Source: Pseudomonas sp. P8_241
Lineage (GTDB): Bacteria; Pseudomonadota; Gammaproteobacteria; Pseudomonadales; Pseudomonadaceae
DNA length: 64,000 nt
NCBI RefSeq assembly: GCF_034008315.1
Contig: NZ_CP125377.1
Location: forward strand, 3,174,001 to 3,238,000
Reading direction: 5' to 3'
Below are positions 9,600 through 18,180 of the stretch, piece by piece; position 1 is the stretch's first letter, and each line of letters begins with the position of its first letter. The translations under genes and the position numbers were made by a program. The notes under the pieces are model-generated. The model made no database searches. It had not been told where the DNA came from and was given only the letters and a program-made list of their open reading frames with translations.

Positions 9600-9677
9600 A
9601 GAGCCCGCGTAGCTGCATGATTCCATGTACAAGGCGATTTGCGCAGTGAGGCTCAAGACGGTATACACCGTCAATTG

Positions 9678-9710
9678 CAGGAGTTGCCGAACGCTGCGAT
9701 CTTTTGATCT
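9678..9710. repeat. Single REP arm (GATCGCAGCC family)
   Basis: AGGAGTTGCCGAACGCTGCG followed by ATCTTTTGATC matches one arm of the element at 8092-8158 with a few changes. It lacks a close partner, though a partial arm lies at 9442-9462 in the opposite sense. Confidence 0.65.
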
Positions 9711-9717
9711 TGAAAGC

Positions 9718-9748
9718 AAAAAGCCCCGTCACATGGACAGGGCTTTTC
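9718..9748 (-). terminator. Intrinsic terminator after ybiT
   Basis: Read leftward, AAAAGCCCTGTC and GACGGGGCTTTTT form a hairpin with one G-U pair and a short loop, followed by T. It lies 16 bases after the ybiT stop. Confidence 0.85.
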
Positions 9749-9763
9749 AATGACAGCTGACGC

Positions 9764-11350
9764 TTAGAACACTACGCCTTGGCTGCGCAGGTAATCGTCA
9801 TAAGTACCGCTGAAATCAGTCACGCCATTCGGGCTCAACTCGATGATCCGGGTGGCCAGGGACGATACGAACTCGCGGTCGTGGCTGACGAAGATCAGCG
9901 TGCCCGGATAGTTCTCCAGCGCCAGGTTCAGCGCTTCGATCGATTCCATGTCCAGGTGGTTGGTCGGTTCGTCCATCACCAGAACGTTCGGCTTTTGCAG
10001 AATCAGCTTGCCGAACAGCATGCGACCTTGCTCACCACCGGAGATGACCTTGACCGACTTGAGGATCTCGTCGTTGGAGAACAGCATGCGGCCCAGGGTG
10101 CCACGGATGATCTGCTCGCCCTGAGTCCACTGGCCCATCCAGTCGAACAGGCTGACGTCGTCTTCGAAGTCATGGGCGTGGTCCTGGGCGTAGTAGCCCA
10201 GTTCCGCGCTTTCGGTCCACTTCACCGAACCGGCGTCCGGGGTCAGTTCGCCCATGAGCGTGCGCAGCAGGGTGGTCTTGCCGATACCGTTCGGGCCGAT
10301 GATCGCCAGGCGCTCGCCGGCTTCGACGGTGAAGCTGAAGTTCTTGAACAGGGTCTTGCCGTCGAAGCCCTTGGACATCTGCTCGATGGTCACGGCCTGT
10401 CGGTGCAGCTTCTTGGTCTGTTCGAATCGGATGAACGGGCTCACGCGGCTCGATGGCTTGACTTCGGCCAGCTGGATCTTGTCGATCTGCTTGGCGCGGG
10501 AGGTGGCCTGCTTGGCTTTCGAGGCGTTGGCCGAGAAGCGGCTGACGAACGTCTGCAGTTCGGAGATCTGGGCTTTCTTTTTGGCGTTGTCCGACAGCAA
10601 CTGCTCGCGGGACTGGGTGGCCGCGGTCATGTACTCGTCGTAGTTGCCCGGGAACAGGCGCAACTCACCGTAGTCCAGGTCAGCCATGTGGGTGCAGACG
10701 CTGTTCAGGAAGTGGCGGTCGTGGGAAATGATAATCATGGTGCTGTTACGCGCCTTGAGAATGGTTTCCAGCCAGCGAATGGTGTTGATGTCCAGGTGGT
10801 TGGTCGGTTCGTCGAGCAACAGCACTTCCGGATCGGAGAACAGGGCTTGAGCCAGCAACACCCGCAGTTTCCAGCCTGGAGCGACTTCAGACATCGGTCC
10901 GAAATGCTGTTCCATGGGAATACCCAGGCCCAGCAGCAGTTCGCCGGCGCGGGATTCAGCGGTGTAGCCGTCCATTTCAGCGAACTCGGTTTCCAGTTCG
11001 GCCACGGCCATGCCGTCTTCTTCGCTCATTTCCGGCAGCGAATAGATGCGGTCGCGCTCGGCCTTGACCTTCCACAGCTCTTCGTGACCCATGATCACGG
11101 TGTCGATCACGGTGAATTCTTCGTAGGCGAACTGGTCCTGGCGCAATTTACCCAGGCGCACGTTTGGCTCCAGCATGACCTGGCCGCCGGAAGGCTCGAG
11201 GTCATCGCCCAGAATCTTCATGAAGGTCGACTTGCCGCAACCGTTGGCACCGATCAAGCCATAACGGTTGCCACCGTTGAATTTGACCGAAACGTTTTCG
11301 AAGAGCGGCTTGGCGCCGAACTGCATCGTGATGTTAGCTGTAGAAATCAA
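9764..11350 (-). CDS. ybiT: ABC-F family ATPase (YbiT-like)
   Basis: The 528-residue protein has two ABC domains and no membrane segments. Walker A motifs are GANGCGKST near residue 35 and GPNGIGKTT near 350. Walker B motifs are [11 protein letters not shown] and [11 protein letters not shown], with the charged ABC-F linker between them. Length and the start [22 protein letters not shown] match E. coli YbiT, a ribosome-associated ABC-F protein. ABC-F proteins bind the ribosomal E site and relieve stalled translation. The start is a TTG with AGGA eight bases upstream; no ATG fits the conserved N-terminus. The second signature is SGGEQG, while the first domain has EVAPGWKLR in place of a strict LSGG. 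It is monocistronic with a strong terminator. Confidence 0.93.
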   Translation of the reverse strand: MISTANITMQFGAKPLFENVSVKFNGGNRYGLIGANGCGKSTFMKILGDDLEPSGGQVMLEPNVRLGKLRQDQFAYEEFTVIDTVIMGHEELWKVKAERDRIYSLPEMSEEDGMAVAELETEFAEMDGYTAESRAGELLLGLGIPMEQHFGPMSEVAPGWKLRVLLAQALFSDPEVLLLDEPTNHLDINTIRWLETILKARNSTMIIISHDRHFLNSVCTHMADLDYGELRLFPGNYDEYMTAATQSREQLLSDNAKKKAQISELQTFVSRFSANASKAKQATSRAKQIDKIQLAEVKPSSRVSPFIRFEQTKKLHRQAVTIEQMSKGFDGKTLFKNFSFTVEAGERLAIIGPNGIGKTTLLRTLMGELTPDAGSVKWTESAELGYYAQDHAHDFEDDVSLFDWMGQWTQGEQIIRGTLGRMLFSNDEILKSVKVISGGEQGRMLFGKLILQKPNVLVMDEPTNHLDMESIEALNLALENYPGTLIFVSHDREFVSSLATRIIELSPNGVTDFSGTYDDYLRSQGVVF

Positions 11351-11840
11351 AGGTTTTTCCTGCGAAGCATTCAGAGTAGCTAGGGTTGCGGCAGTACCGA
11401 TTCAGTACCCGTTCCCGCTGTTCGATCCATGGGATGTGCATCCCGATCAGAAGCGGAAGATCCATCTGGCATCAAGTGGACAGCAGCATGTGGAGCGCTT
11501 GACCCGAGTCAAAGCGTGCTGAGACGGGATTGTTTCCCGCGATCAACCAAGGGTGCGCGTAAAGTTTGGCGGCGATTGTACTGGTCTGGCTCTTTAAACG
11601 ATAGGGCGTTCAGGCCTGTGCGACACTTTGCCTGTATGAATGGACAGATTTTCACATTTTCGGGTTAACTATTGGTTACAAACTGTGGCTAAAATGCCAT
11701 CCATCAGTCCGGTGCCGAATAGCGGCGGGGCTCAATGGTGTACCGCTGGACGCACTTGCGAATTCAGACGCTGCACATGACCCAATGGCATTCAGGCCAA
11801 CAAGGGCCGCAGTGTGTTCACCTGAGGTGTGGCGATTTCT
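11351..11840. other. Intergenic stretch, 490 bases
   Basis: It lies between the divergent ybiT and lpxO starts and so must hold both promoters. I see small palindromes (GGGATGTGCATCCC near 11430, CGGGATTGTTTCCCG near 11524) and an AT-rich patch near 11650-11695. I cannot place a confident promoter or RNA gene. Confidence 0.5.
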
Positions 11841-12740
11841 GTGAAACTCATCATTGCCGTTATCTACGTTGTATCGATTGCGTATGTACATCTGCGGGGA
11901 CGAGTACGCCATAAGCTGGGGCGTCAGCTAAGCGATCACTCGACGTTTCTGGCACCGGTCAATTGCTTCCTTTATATGTTCTCGAAAATCCCCAACAAGC
12001 CCTACCTCAATCCCGCGGATTTTCCCGATCTGAGTCCATTGCAAGCGCATTGGGAAGAGATCCGCGCCGAAGGTCAGCATTTGCTCCGGGCCGGGGAGAT
12101 CAAGCGTTCGAACCAGTATGACGATGTCGGTTTCAATTCCTTCTTCAAGACGGGCTGGAAGCGTTTCTACCTCAAGTGGTATGGCGACAGTCACCCGTCA
12201 GCCATGAAACTTTGCCCACGCACGACGGAACTGGTGCAAAGCATCGGTTCAATCAAGGCTGCCATGTTCGCCGAGTTGCCACCGGGTGCCAAACTGGTGC
12301 GTCACCGCGATCCGTATGCCGGGTCCTACCGCTACCACCTGGGCCTCGAAACGCCCAACGATGCCGGTTGCTACATCAATGTCGATGGCGAGAATTATCA
12401 CTGGCGAGACGGCGAGGCGGTGATGTTCGACGAAACCTTCATACATTTCGCCGAAAACACCACGCAGCAAAATCGCATCATCCTGTTTTGCGATGTCGAG
12501 CGACCGATGAAGTATCGCTGGGCAGCTTTCTTCAACAGCTGGTTCAGCCGCCATGTGATGTCGGCGGCCGGTGCGCCGAACGAGGCAGGTGACAAAGTCG
12601 GGGGCATCAATCGACTGTTCGGCAAAATCTACAAGATTCGGCTGCATGGCAAGCAATTGAAAAAGCGAAATCGCAAACTTTACTACCTGCAAAAATGGTC
12701 GATTTTTGCCGGGTTGGTCGCGGTTTTCGTGCTGATTTGA
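11841..12740 (+). CDS. lpxO: LpxO-like lipid A hydroxylase (Asp/Asn beta-hydroxylase family)
   Basis: The 299-residue protein has a membrane anchor at each end (KLIIAVIYVVSIAYVHLRGR and WSIFAGLVAVFVLI). The dioxygenase core between them has VRHRDPYAGSYRYHLGL, which supplies the iron-binding His and Asp. The distal His lies in DETFIHFAENTT. The family uses Fe(II) and 2-oxoglutarate to 2-hydroxylate secondary acyl chains of lipid A at the inner membrane. Two GTG starts are possible. I chose the second because it gives the usual VKLIIA-type start; the first, twelve bases earlier, has GAGG almost touching it. The basic tail KQLKKRNRKL before the second anchor is also typical. Confidence 0.85.
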   Translation: MKLIIAVIYVVSIAYVHLRGRVRHKLGRQLSDHSTFLAPVNCFLYMFSKIPNKPYLNPADFPDLSPLQAHWEEIRAEGQHLLRAGEIKRSNQYDDVGFNSFFKTGWKRFYLKWYGDSHPSAMKLCPRTTELVQSIGSIKAAMFAELPPGAKLVRHRDPYAGSYRYHLGLETPNDAGCYINVDGENYHWRDGEAVMFDETFIHFAENTTQQNRIILFCDVERPMKYRWAAFFNSWFSRHVMSAAGAPNEAGDKVGGINRLFGKIYKIRLHGKQLKKRNRKLYYLQKWSIFAGLVAVFVLI

Positions 12741-12791
12741 GGCCGTCGGGGCTGTCGGTGTCATCGCGGGACGTGGGCGACATTCAATCCA

Positions 12792-13652
12792 TTACTTGCT
12801 GGCTTTTTTGCGCGCAGCCGGCTTGCTCGCCGCTTTGGGCTTGGCCGTTGCCTTACTTGCTCCCTTGCCACCCAGACTGCGTTTGAGCAGTTCCGTCAGA
12901 TCAATCACATCGGCGGATTTACGCTCTTGCTCCCCAGTAGCGGTTTCCACGTCTTCGATCTTGCCTTCATGGGCTTTCTTGTCCACCAGGGCCATGATCT
13001 TGTCTTCAAACTCATCGCGGTAATCGTCCGGCGACCATTCGACGCTCATGTCGGCCACCAGGCGTTTGGCCATGTCCAGTTCTCCTTTGGTCAGCTGAGC
13101 CTTGGTGACGTCCGGGCCTAGAGCGAGTTCGTCCAGGCTGCGGACTTCCGCCGGCCAGCGCAATTTCACCAGCACCATGGCCGAGTCCATTGGCATCAAC
13201 GCCGCCAGGTATTGACGGGTATGCAGCACCACTCGGGCCAGGGCGACCTTGCCCGTTTTGTCGAGGGTCTCGCGCAACAGCGCATAGACCTTGCCCCCGC
13301 GTTTATCCGGTGCCAGGTAATAGGGTGTGTCGATGTTCTGTAACGGGATTTGACTGCTGTCGACAAACGCAAAAATATCGATGGTCTGTGTCGACAGCGG
13401 ATGTGCCGAGCGAATTTCCTCTTCGCTGAGCACCACGTACCGGCCTTTTTCGTATTGGACGCCTTTGACGATATGCTCCTTGGTGACTTCCTTGCCGGTG
13501 ACCTTGTTGACGCGCTTGTAACCCACCGGGTCCATGCTGCGGCTGTCGAGCCAGTCGAAATCCACGCCTTGGGACGACGTCGCCGAGACCAGCGCCACAG
13601 GAATGTGTACCAATCCGAAGCTGATTGCACCTTTCCAGATTGCCCGAGCCAT
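12792..13652 (-). CDS. ku: Non-homologous end-joining protein Ku
   Basis: The 286-residue protein starts MARAIWKGAISFGLVHIPVA and continues through the Ku core (YKRVNKVTGKEVTKEHIVKG, then AFVDSSQIPLQNIDTPYYLAP). It ends in a Lys/Ala-rich tail (about 30 residues after SLGGKGASK). Bacterial Ku forms a homodimeric ring on DNA ends and recruits the ligase LigD. The basic tail is known in the family to aid DNA binding and end bridging. No ligD gene lies in this window. The ATG has only a weak ribosome site. It is convergent with lpxO. Confidence 0.95.
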   Translation of the reverse strand: MARAIWKGAISFGLVHIPVALVSATSSQGVDFDWLDSRSMDPVGYKRVNKVTGKEVTKEHIVKGVQYEKGRYVVLSEEEIRSAHPLSTQTIDIFAFVDSSQIPLQNIDTPYYLAPDKRGGKVYALLRETLDKTGKVALARVVLHTRQYLAALMPMDSAMVLVKLRWPAEVRSLDELALGPDVTKAQLTKGELDMAKRLVADMSVEWSPDDYRDEFEDKIMALVDKKAHEGKIEDVETATGEQERKSADVIDLTELLKRSLGGKGASKATAKPKAASKPAARKKASK

Positions 13653-13846
13653 GGTGGTTTACTCGCAAAGTGATGTGTTCAGGTGACCCACCGCGCTGGA
13701 CAAAAGTTTCCGTTGTTTTCGGTAAGTCACCAGGTGTCGCTCAACTTCGTGTTACATCTTGCCAGTGCGGTTTTGGTTAACAAATCCGAACCCCGGGCGT
13801 AGCGTGGTATCGAAGTTCTTGTTCACGCTGATGCAGAGAGGCCGCC

Positions 13847-14191
13847 ATGAACTCATTCCTTCCCGCTGCGATGCTGCTGGTCTTGTGTGGTGCATTGAGT
13901 GCCGCAGCCCAGGCCGATGCCACTGCGTCATTGTTGGTGGCTCAGAATCTGCCGGGCGCTGCCAGCAACAATCCTTACAACAGCCCGATTCACCGGGCAA
14001 ACCCCAACAGCATGCAGGGTACGCAACCCAGCGCCCCGGCTATCCGCAGCCCTAACACCGTGCCAGCGCCGCGCCCGCCGACCCTGGATAACGGCGGAAT
14101 CGGCAATCGTTATCCTGCTCAAACAACGCCCTCAAGCCCACCGAAATTCATCCCGAATCCGCCTCCCCGAGATTCCGGCAGCAACCGTTGA
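13847..14191 (+). CDS. Small secreted proline-rich protein
   Basis: The 114-residue protein begins with a clear Sec signal (FLPAAMLLVLCGALSAAAQADA). The mature part is rich in Pro, Asn, Ser and Gln, with no predicted folded core (SNNPYNSPIHRANPNS, PAPRPPTLDNGG, SSPPKFIPNPPPRD). GAGAGG lies before the ATG. I do not recognise a family. It precedes the sugar dehydrogenase gene by 51 bases and could share its transcript; both proteins would be periplasmic or secreted. Confidence 0.7.
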   Translation: MNSFLPAAMLLVLCGALSAAAQADATASLLVAQNLPGAASNNPYNSPIHRANPNSMQGTQPSAPAIRSPNTVPAPRPPTLDNGGIGNRYPAQTTPSSPPKFIPNPPPRDSGSNR

Positions 14192-14242
14192 ACGCCAGGG
14201 CACATGCCTTGTTTGCCACTCTGACGAGAAAAGGAATCGTGC

Positions 14243-15397
14243 ATGTTGCGTAAAACCCTGCTGGCTACCTTGTGTGGCAGCGCACTGCTCACCGTCACAT
14301 CCGCTGCGTTGGCGCAGCCTGTCCAAACATTCAAAAGTGAGCAGGGAACCCTTGAGGTCACCCCGATCGTGACAGGGCTGGAACACCCCTGGGCACTGGC
14401 GTTTCTGCCTGACCTCCAGGGGATGCTGGTGACTGAGCGGCCCGGGAACCTGCGGTTGGTGACGACCGATGGCAAACTGTCAGCGCCACTCAATGGCGTG
14501 CCCGAAGTCTGGGCCAAAGGCCAGGGCGGATTGCTCGACGTGGCGTTGTCACCCGACTTCAAACAAGACCGCATGGTTTATCTGTCCTACGCCGAAGGTG
14601 GCGGTTCGGGCGACAAGGCCGGTACAGCTGTCGGACGCGGTCGGTTGTCCGAAGACCTCACGGCGCTCAAGGACTTTCACGTGATCCTGCGCCAGGAACC
14701 CAAATTGTCGGTGGGCAACCATTTCGGTTCGCGGCTGGTGTTCGACCGCGACGGGTACCTGTTCGTGACCTTCGGGGAAAACAACGACCGATCGACTGCT
14801 CAGGATCTGGACAAGCTGCAAGGCAAGGTGGTGCGCATCTACCCGGATGGCAAAGTGCCTAAAGACAATCCCTTCGTCGGTCAGGCCAATGTGCGGCCGG
14901 AAATCTGGTCCTATGGGCAACGCAACCCGCAAGGTGCTGCAGTGAATCCCTGGAACGGTACGCTATGGGAAAACGAACATGGCCCGCGCGGTGGAGACGA
15001 GATCAATATCATCGAACGCGGGAAAAACTACGGCTGGCCGTTGGCGACCCACGGCATCAACTATTCCGGCCAGCCGATACCCGAAGCCAAAGGGCAAACC
15101 GCCGAAGGCACCCTTGCACCGTACCATGTCTGGGAAAAATCCCCGGGCTTGAGCGGCATGGCGTTCTACGACGCCGACCGATTCAAGGAGTGGCAACACA
15201 GCGTATTTATCGGCGCGCTGGTCAGCCAGGAGCTGATCCGCCTGGAATTTGAGGGTGACAAGGTGGTGCACGAGGAGCGCTTGCTCGGCGATCTGAACAA
15301 GCGCATCCGCGATGTACGCCAAGGGCAGGACGGGTATTTGTATGTGCTCACCGATGAAGAGAAGGGCGGGCTCTATAAAGTCGGTCTGAAACAGTAA
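14243..15397 (+). CDS. PQQ-dependent sugar dehydrogenase family protein (YliI-like)
   Basis: The 384-residue protein has a signal peptide (LLATLCGSALLTVTSAALAQ) and the GSDH six-bladed propeller features: GLEHPWALAFLPD, MLVTERPGNLRLV, GQGGLLDVALSPDF, GNHFGSRLVFDRDGYLFVTFGE and YGQRNPQGAAVNP. The family includes periplasmic aldose dehydrogenases such as E. coli YliI (Asd) that need PQQ and calcium. The ribosome site AAGGA lies eight bases upstream. No PQQ synthesis genes are in the window. The true substrate is not known. Confidence 0.9.
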   Translation: MLRKTLLATLCGSALLTVTSAALAQPVQTFKSEQGTLEVTPIVTGLEHPWALAFLPDLQGMLVTERPGNLRLVTTDGKLSAPLNGVPEVWAKGQGGLLDVALSPDFKQDRMVYLSYAEGGGSGDKAGTAVGRGRLSEDLTALKDFHVILRQEPKLSVGNHFGSRLVFDRDGYLFVTFGENNDRSTAQDLDKLQGKVVRIYPDGKVPKDNPFVGQANVRPEIWSYGQRNPQGAAVNPWNGTLWENEHGPRGGDEINIIERGKNYGWPLATHGINYSGQPIPEAKGQTAEGTLAPYHVWEKSPGLSGMAFYDADRFKEWQHSVFIGALVSQELIRLEFEGDKVVHEERLLGDLNKRIRDVRQGQDGYLYVLTDEEKGGLYKVGLKQ

Positions 15398-15425
15398 GCG
15401 ACTCAACAATCGGTGGGCCTGCGGA

Positions 15426-15761
15426 TCAGCTTTGCTGAGGCGCACTCACCCGTTGTTTGTGGTTGTGAATCCCACGGACCACCAGGTACAACAACGGCCC
15501 AATGGACACAAAAATGGCGGTGATCAGCAAATAGGGCGCGACCGATAACGCCGACTGCCCACGTTTGCGCGCATCCTGGTACATCCAAATGCCCGCCATT
15601 GTGGCCAGCACATACAGGTCTATGACCACTTGCGCCGTATCCGGACTCGACATAAGGCTGATGCCGAAGTCGATCAGCGATTGTTCGGCTTGAAGCATTA
15701 CCGAAACGGTGTAGGCGCCAAAGGCAATCAGGGCAATCAACGGCAGGGCAATGGTTTTCAT
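15426..15761 (-). CDS. DUF2834-like small membrane protein
   Basis: The 111-residue protein has three hydrophobic segments: IALPLIALIAFGAYTVSVML, AQVVIDLYVLATMAGIWMY and LSVAPYLLITAIFVSIGPLLYLV. The loop YQDARKRGQS and the final helix are typical of DUF2834, whose function is unknown. The ATG with GGA in AAGGACGGAAACC was taken rather than the longer frame. It is convergent with the sugar dehydrogenase gene. Confidence 0.75.
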   Translation of the reverse strand: MKTIALPLIALIAFGAYTVSVMLQAEQSLIDFGISLMSSPDTAQVVIDLYVLATMAGIWMYQDARKRGQSALSVAPYLLITAIFVSIGPLLYLVVRGIHNHKQRVSAPQQS

Positions 15762-15824
15762 GGTTTCCGTCCTTGGGGTGATGATCATGACGACCAGCCT
15801 ACTGGCGCCACGAAAAACTTGCCA

Positions 15825-15853
15825 TTGACTTGCTATCAGCGTCCGGCTAATTT
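15825..15853 (+). promoter_or_regulatory. Sigma-70-like promoter for the leader/ilvA transcript
   Basis: TTGACT at 15825-15830 (one mismatch to the -35 consensus) is followed after exactly 17 bases by TAATTT at 15848-15853. Transcription would start near 15859-15861, at or next to the A of the leader-peptide ATG. The -10 match is only moderate. Confidence 0.55.
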
Positions 15854-15859
15854 CGTGCC

Positions 15860-15925
15860 ATGACTACTCACGTATTGCGCTGCCAGCCAAGCATTATTAC
15901 CGCCATTCCTCATTTGGCGGGCTAG
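15860..15925 (+). CDS. Leader peptide of the threonine dehydratase attenuator
   Basis: A 21-codon ORF contains SIITAI at codons 11-16, so three Ile and one Thr codon fall together, plus two Thr codons at the start. It ends just before a hairpin terminator. No Shine-Dalgarno sequence is visible, and the predicted transcription start coincides with the ATG, so it may be translated as a leaderless message. Its coding sequence holds segments 1 (CCGCC, 15900-15904) and 2 (GGCGGG, 15916-15921) of the attenuator. The peptide itself is probably without function; stalling on the Ile/Thr codons is the signal. Confidence 0.75.
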   Translation: MTTHVLRCQPSIITAIPHLAG

Positions 15926-15968
15926 CTCACATCTGCAGCACCCAACCCGCCCTGGAGGCGGGTTTTCA
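15900..15968 (+). promoter_or_regulatory. Transcription attenuator controlling ilvA
   Basis: There are four mutually exclusive segments: CCGCC (15900-15904), GGCGGG (15916-15921), CCCGCC (15946-15951) and GGCGGG (15957-15962). Segments 3 and 4 form the terminator AACCCGCC/GGCGGGTT followed by TTCATTTTCT. Segments 2 and 3 form the antiterminator, and 1 and 2 the protector. A ribosome stalled on the Ile/Thr codons would cover segment 1 and free 2 to pair with 3. A ribosome at the stop would cover 2 and let 3:4 form. Confidence 0.75.
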
Positions 15969-16009
15969 TTTTCTGTCTCCTGGGTCCCGATAAAAGTCAG
16001 GAGACGACG

Positions 16010-17023
16010 ATGAATTGCACATCCGAACAACAGGCCTTGCTGGAGCACTACGTCAAAAAGATCCTCGCCGCGCCGGTGTACGAACTGGCCGTGCGCACGC
16101 CGCTGCAACCTGCCCATGCATTGTCGCAAATCCTGGGTAACCACATTTTGCTCAAGCGCGAAGATTTGCAGCCCACCTTTTCCTTCAAGATCCGTGGGGC
16201 CTATAACAAGCTCGTGCAATTGAGCGATGCGCAAAAGGCCTGTGGCGTGGTCACCGCATCTGCCGGCAACCATGCTCAGGGCGTGGCACTGGCCGCACGG
16301 GAATTAGGAATCGATGCCTGCATCGTCATGCCGTGTACGACGCCGCAATTGAAAGTGACCGGGGTTCGCAGCCGAGGCGCCGACGCGGTGTTGCATGGCG
16401 AGAGTTTCCCGTTTGCGCTGGCCTATGCGCTGGACCTCGCCCGGGAAACCGGTCGTACTTTTGTTTCGCCTTTTGATGATCCGGATGTCATCGCAGGCCA
16501 GGGAACAGTCGCCATGGAAATCCTGCGTCAGCACCAAGGTTCACTGGACGCGATCTTTGTGCCGGTAGGCGGCGGCGGTTTGATCGCGGGAATCGCGGCC
16601 TACGTTAAGTACCTGAGGCCTGAAGTGCGGATCATTGGCGTTGAGTCGGAACACTCTGCATGCCTTTACGCGGCGTTGCTGGCGGACGAGCGGGTCGTCC
16701 TGCCCGGCGTAGGAACCTTTGCCGACGGTGTGGCCGTCGCTCAAATCGGTGCTTATGGGTTTGAGGTTTGCCGGTTCTGTGTCGATGAAGTGGTAACCGT
16801 CAGTAACGACGAACTCTGCGCGGCGATCAAGAACATCTACGACGATACCCGCTCGATCACCGAGCCGTCCGGCGCATTGGCAGTTGCAGGCATTAAAAAA
16901 TACGTGGACCGGACCGGGGTCAGAGGTCAGACGCTGGTGGCCATCGACTCGGGTGCCAACATCAATTTCGATAGTCTGGGATATGTGGCCGAGCGCGCCG
17001 CATTATGCGGCGCTCTGGCGTGA
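16010..17023 (+). CDS. ilvA: Threonine dehydratase, catalytic domain only
   Basis: The 337-residue PLP enzyme deaminates threonine to 2-oxobutyrate, the first step to isoleucine. The PLP lysine is K60 in SFKIRGAYN. SAGNHAQGVA (84-93) holds the substrate loop and GGGG at 187-190 binds the PLP phosphate. The sequence resembles biosynthetic IlvA up to NINFDSLGYVAERAAL and then stops, where IlvA of about 500 residues continues into its ACT-like regulatory domain. No such domain is found in any frame downstream. It should therefore lack the classical isoleucine feedback site. AGGAG precedes the ATG, and the gene lies directly behind an Ile/Thr leader-peptide attenuator. A catabolic role (TdcB-like) is less likely given that attenuator. 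Confidence 0.88.
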   Translation: MNCTSEQQALLEHYVKKILAAPVYELAVRTPLQPAHALSQILGNHILLKREDLQPTFSFKIRGAYNKLVQLSDAQKACGVVTASAGNHAQGVALAARELGIDACIVMPCTTPQLKVTGVRSRGADAVLHGESFPFALAYALDLARETGRTFVSPFDDPDVIAGQGTVAMEILRQHQGSLDAIFVPVGGGGLIAGIAAYVKYLRPEVRIIGVESEHSACLYAALLADERVVLPGVGTFADGVAVAQIGAYGFEVCRFCVDEVVTVSNDELCAAIKNIYDDTRSITEPSGALAVAGIKKYVDRTGVRGQTLVAIDSGANINFDSLGYVAERAALCGALA

Positions 17024-17060
17024 GGGCAGGTGGCGGGTGTCGGCGTTGCACAATGGCCGG

Positions 17061-17543
17061 TTATTCCTGAACGGCCTTCTCGACCTTGCTCGACGCCGAC
17101 CAGATTCGATAGTGCACTTCGATGTCTTTGGGAACGTAGAGCACGATCGGCAGTTTGCTGTTGTAGCGCAGCAGGAAACCGTCGCCGACCACCGGGACGA
17201 AGCCCTGTTGGCTGGTGCCGGCCGGGCAGGCCATCAGAGTGCTCATCGGTCCAATGACTTTTTCCAGACGGTAGAACGGATAGCCCCAGCCTTCGAGGTT
17301 TTTTTCTTCAAGCATTCCGCCCAAACGTGGTCGATTGCAATCCACGGTCATTGTCTTGCCGGCGAGGATTTCAACCTGGAAATCGTCTTCTCGTGTTTGC
17401 GGGGCCAGGTGAATGACTTGACGGGTGAAACCGCTTTCGGCTTTGGGGAAGGGCGCGACTGTTTCCAGTTTCGCCGCTTGCACCAGGCTGGTCAGCCCCG
17501 CAGCGAGCAACCCGATTGTTGCGTTCAAGGTCAAAGAACCCAT
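17061..17543 (-). CDS. eco: Ecotin, periplasmic serine protease inhibitor
   Basis: The 160-residue precursor has a signal peptide (about residues 1-23) and clear ecotin features: [33 protein letters not shown] and [24 protein letters not shown]. Ecotin dimers bind trypsin-fold proteases and are thought to shield the periplasm from host enzymes. The reactive loop reads STLMAC (101-106), with Leu103 at P1 and Met104 at P1'; E. coli ecotin has Met-Met. The disulfide cysteines (C69, C106) are kept. An AAGGAGG ribosome site precedes the ATG. The gene is convergent with ilvA, with 37 bases between stops and no clear terminator. Confidence 0.93.
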   Translation of the reverse strand: MGSLTLNATIGLLAAGLTSLVQAAKLETVAPFPKAESGFTRQVIHLAPQTREDDFQVEILAGKTMTVDCNRPRLGGMLEEKNLEGWGYPFYRLEKVIGPMSTLMACPAGTSQQGFVPVVGDGFLLRYNSKLPIVLYVPKDIEVHYRIWSASSKVEKAVQE

Positions 17544-17823
17544 GTTGCCTCCTTGCTGGTGATGAATGGGCGCATTCTTACCGCGGTGAGCAGCGAATGC
17601 AAATCCTGCGCGGTCAGCGTGCAAAGTACCGGACCCAGACAGGCCGTTCTTGCAAATTGCACGGCCGAAACCGCGGGCGTTTCGTCTAAACCTTTGATTT
17701 AACGATGAGCTGCACGGCGAAAATCCGGGCATGTTTTATGCTGTAGCTGTTCTTAAGTTCGCCGCAATTTCACACGAGCGGGCGTTATTAATCATTGGCA
17801 ATCAAACAAAGGAGCCGGTCGCC

Positions 17824-18090
17824 ATGTTTTTATCTGCCTTGGAACTTCGCAACATCATCGAAAGCAGTTTTTTGCCCAAACGCTGCCAGTGTTCGCTATC
17901 TCCTGACCTCAAGCTGACCATCAAGGTATTTGCCGACGGGCGAACCGATCAACTGGATTTCTCGGTGACAGGTATCGATGCTTCGCAGCTAAATGGCTGT
18001 AGGGAAATCAATGATCTGATTGCTGGTTTGCGCTCTCAACAGCATCCCGTCGAAGTCGAACGCTATTCGTCGCTGGATAAGGCACTTTAA
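17824..18090 (+). CDS. DUF1652 protein
   Basis: An 88-residue cytoplasmic protein with the DUF1652 pattern LELRNIIESSFLPKRCQCSLSPD, then LKLTIKVFADGRTDQLDFSVTGID. The family is largely restricted to Pseudomonas and has no known function. AAAGGAG nine bases before the ATG supports this start. A second family member lies at 57966-58238. The upstream 280 bases (divergent from eco) must hold its promoter. Confidence 0.8.
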   Translation: MFLSALELRNIIESSFLPKRCQCSLSPDLKLTIKVFADGRTDQLDFSVTGIDASQLNGCREINDLIAGLRSQQHPVEVERYSSLDKAL

Positions 18091-18180
18091 CGCGGTTTTC
18101 AAACGCCACTAAAGTGCGATGGGGCTGAAAAAGTCCAGACCCATCGCACGTCAGCGGCTGATCCACAGTCGAAAGCTCGG

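Larger units (their letters stand above)
9360..9763. other. Intergenic stretch with several REP elements
   Basis: About 400 bases without a gene between the MFS start and the ybiT stop. It holds a single GATCGCAGCC-type arm at 9442-9462, a REP pair at 9508-9599, a second single arm at 9678-9710 and the ybiT terminator. The rest must carry the MFS promoter; I could not fix its hexamers. Confidence 0.7.

Noticed and set aside
9779..11383. 534-codon rightward open frame
   Set aside because: It is antisense to ybiT, whose two ABC domains are intact. Its composition (Gln, Val, His and Gly-rich) is that of a shadow frame.
11351..11840. A small RNA gene in the ybiT-lpxO gap
   Set aside because: Only short palindromes are seen, with no promoter-terminator pair that I could support.
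16884..17702. Possible missing IlvA regulatory domain in another frame after 17023
   Set aside because: The frame is antisense to ecotin and shows no ACT-like text, so the short enzyme is not a simple frameshift.
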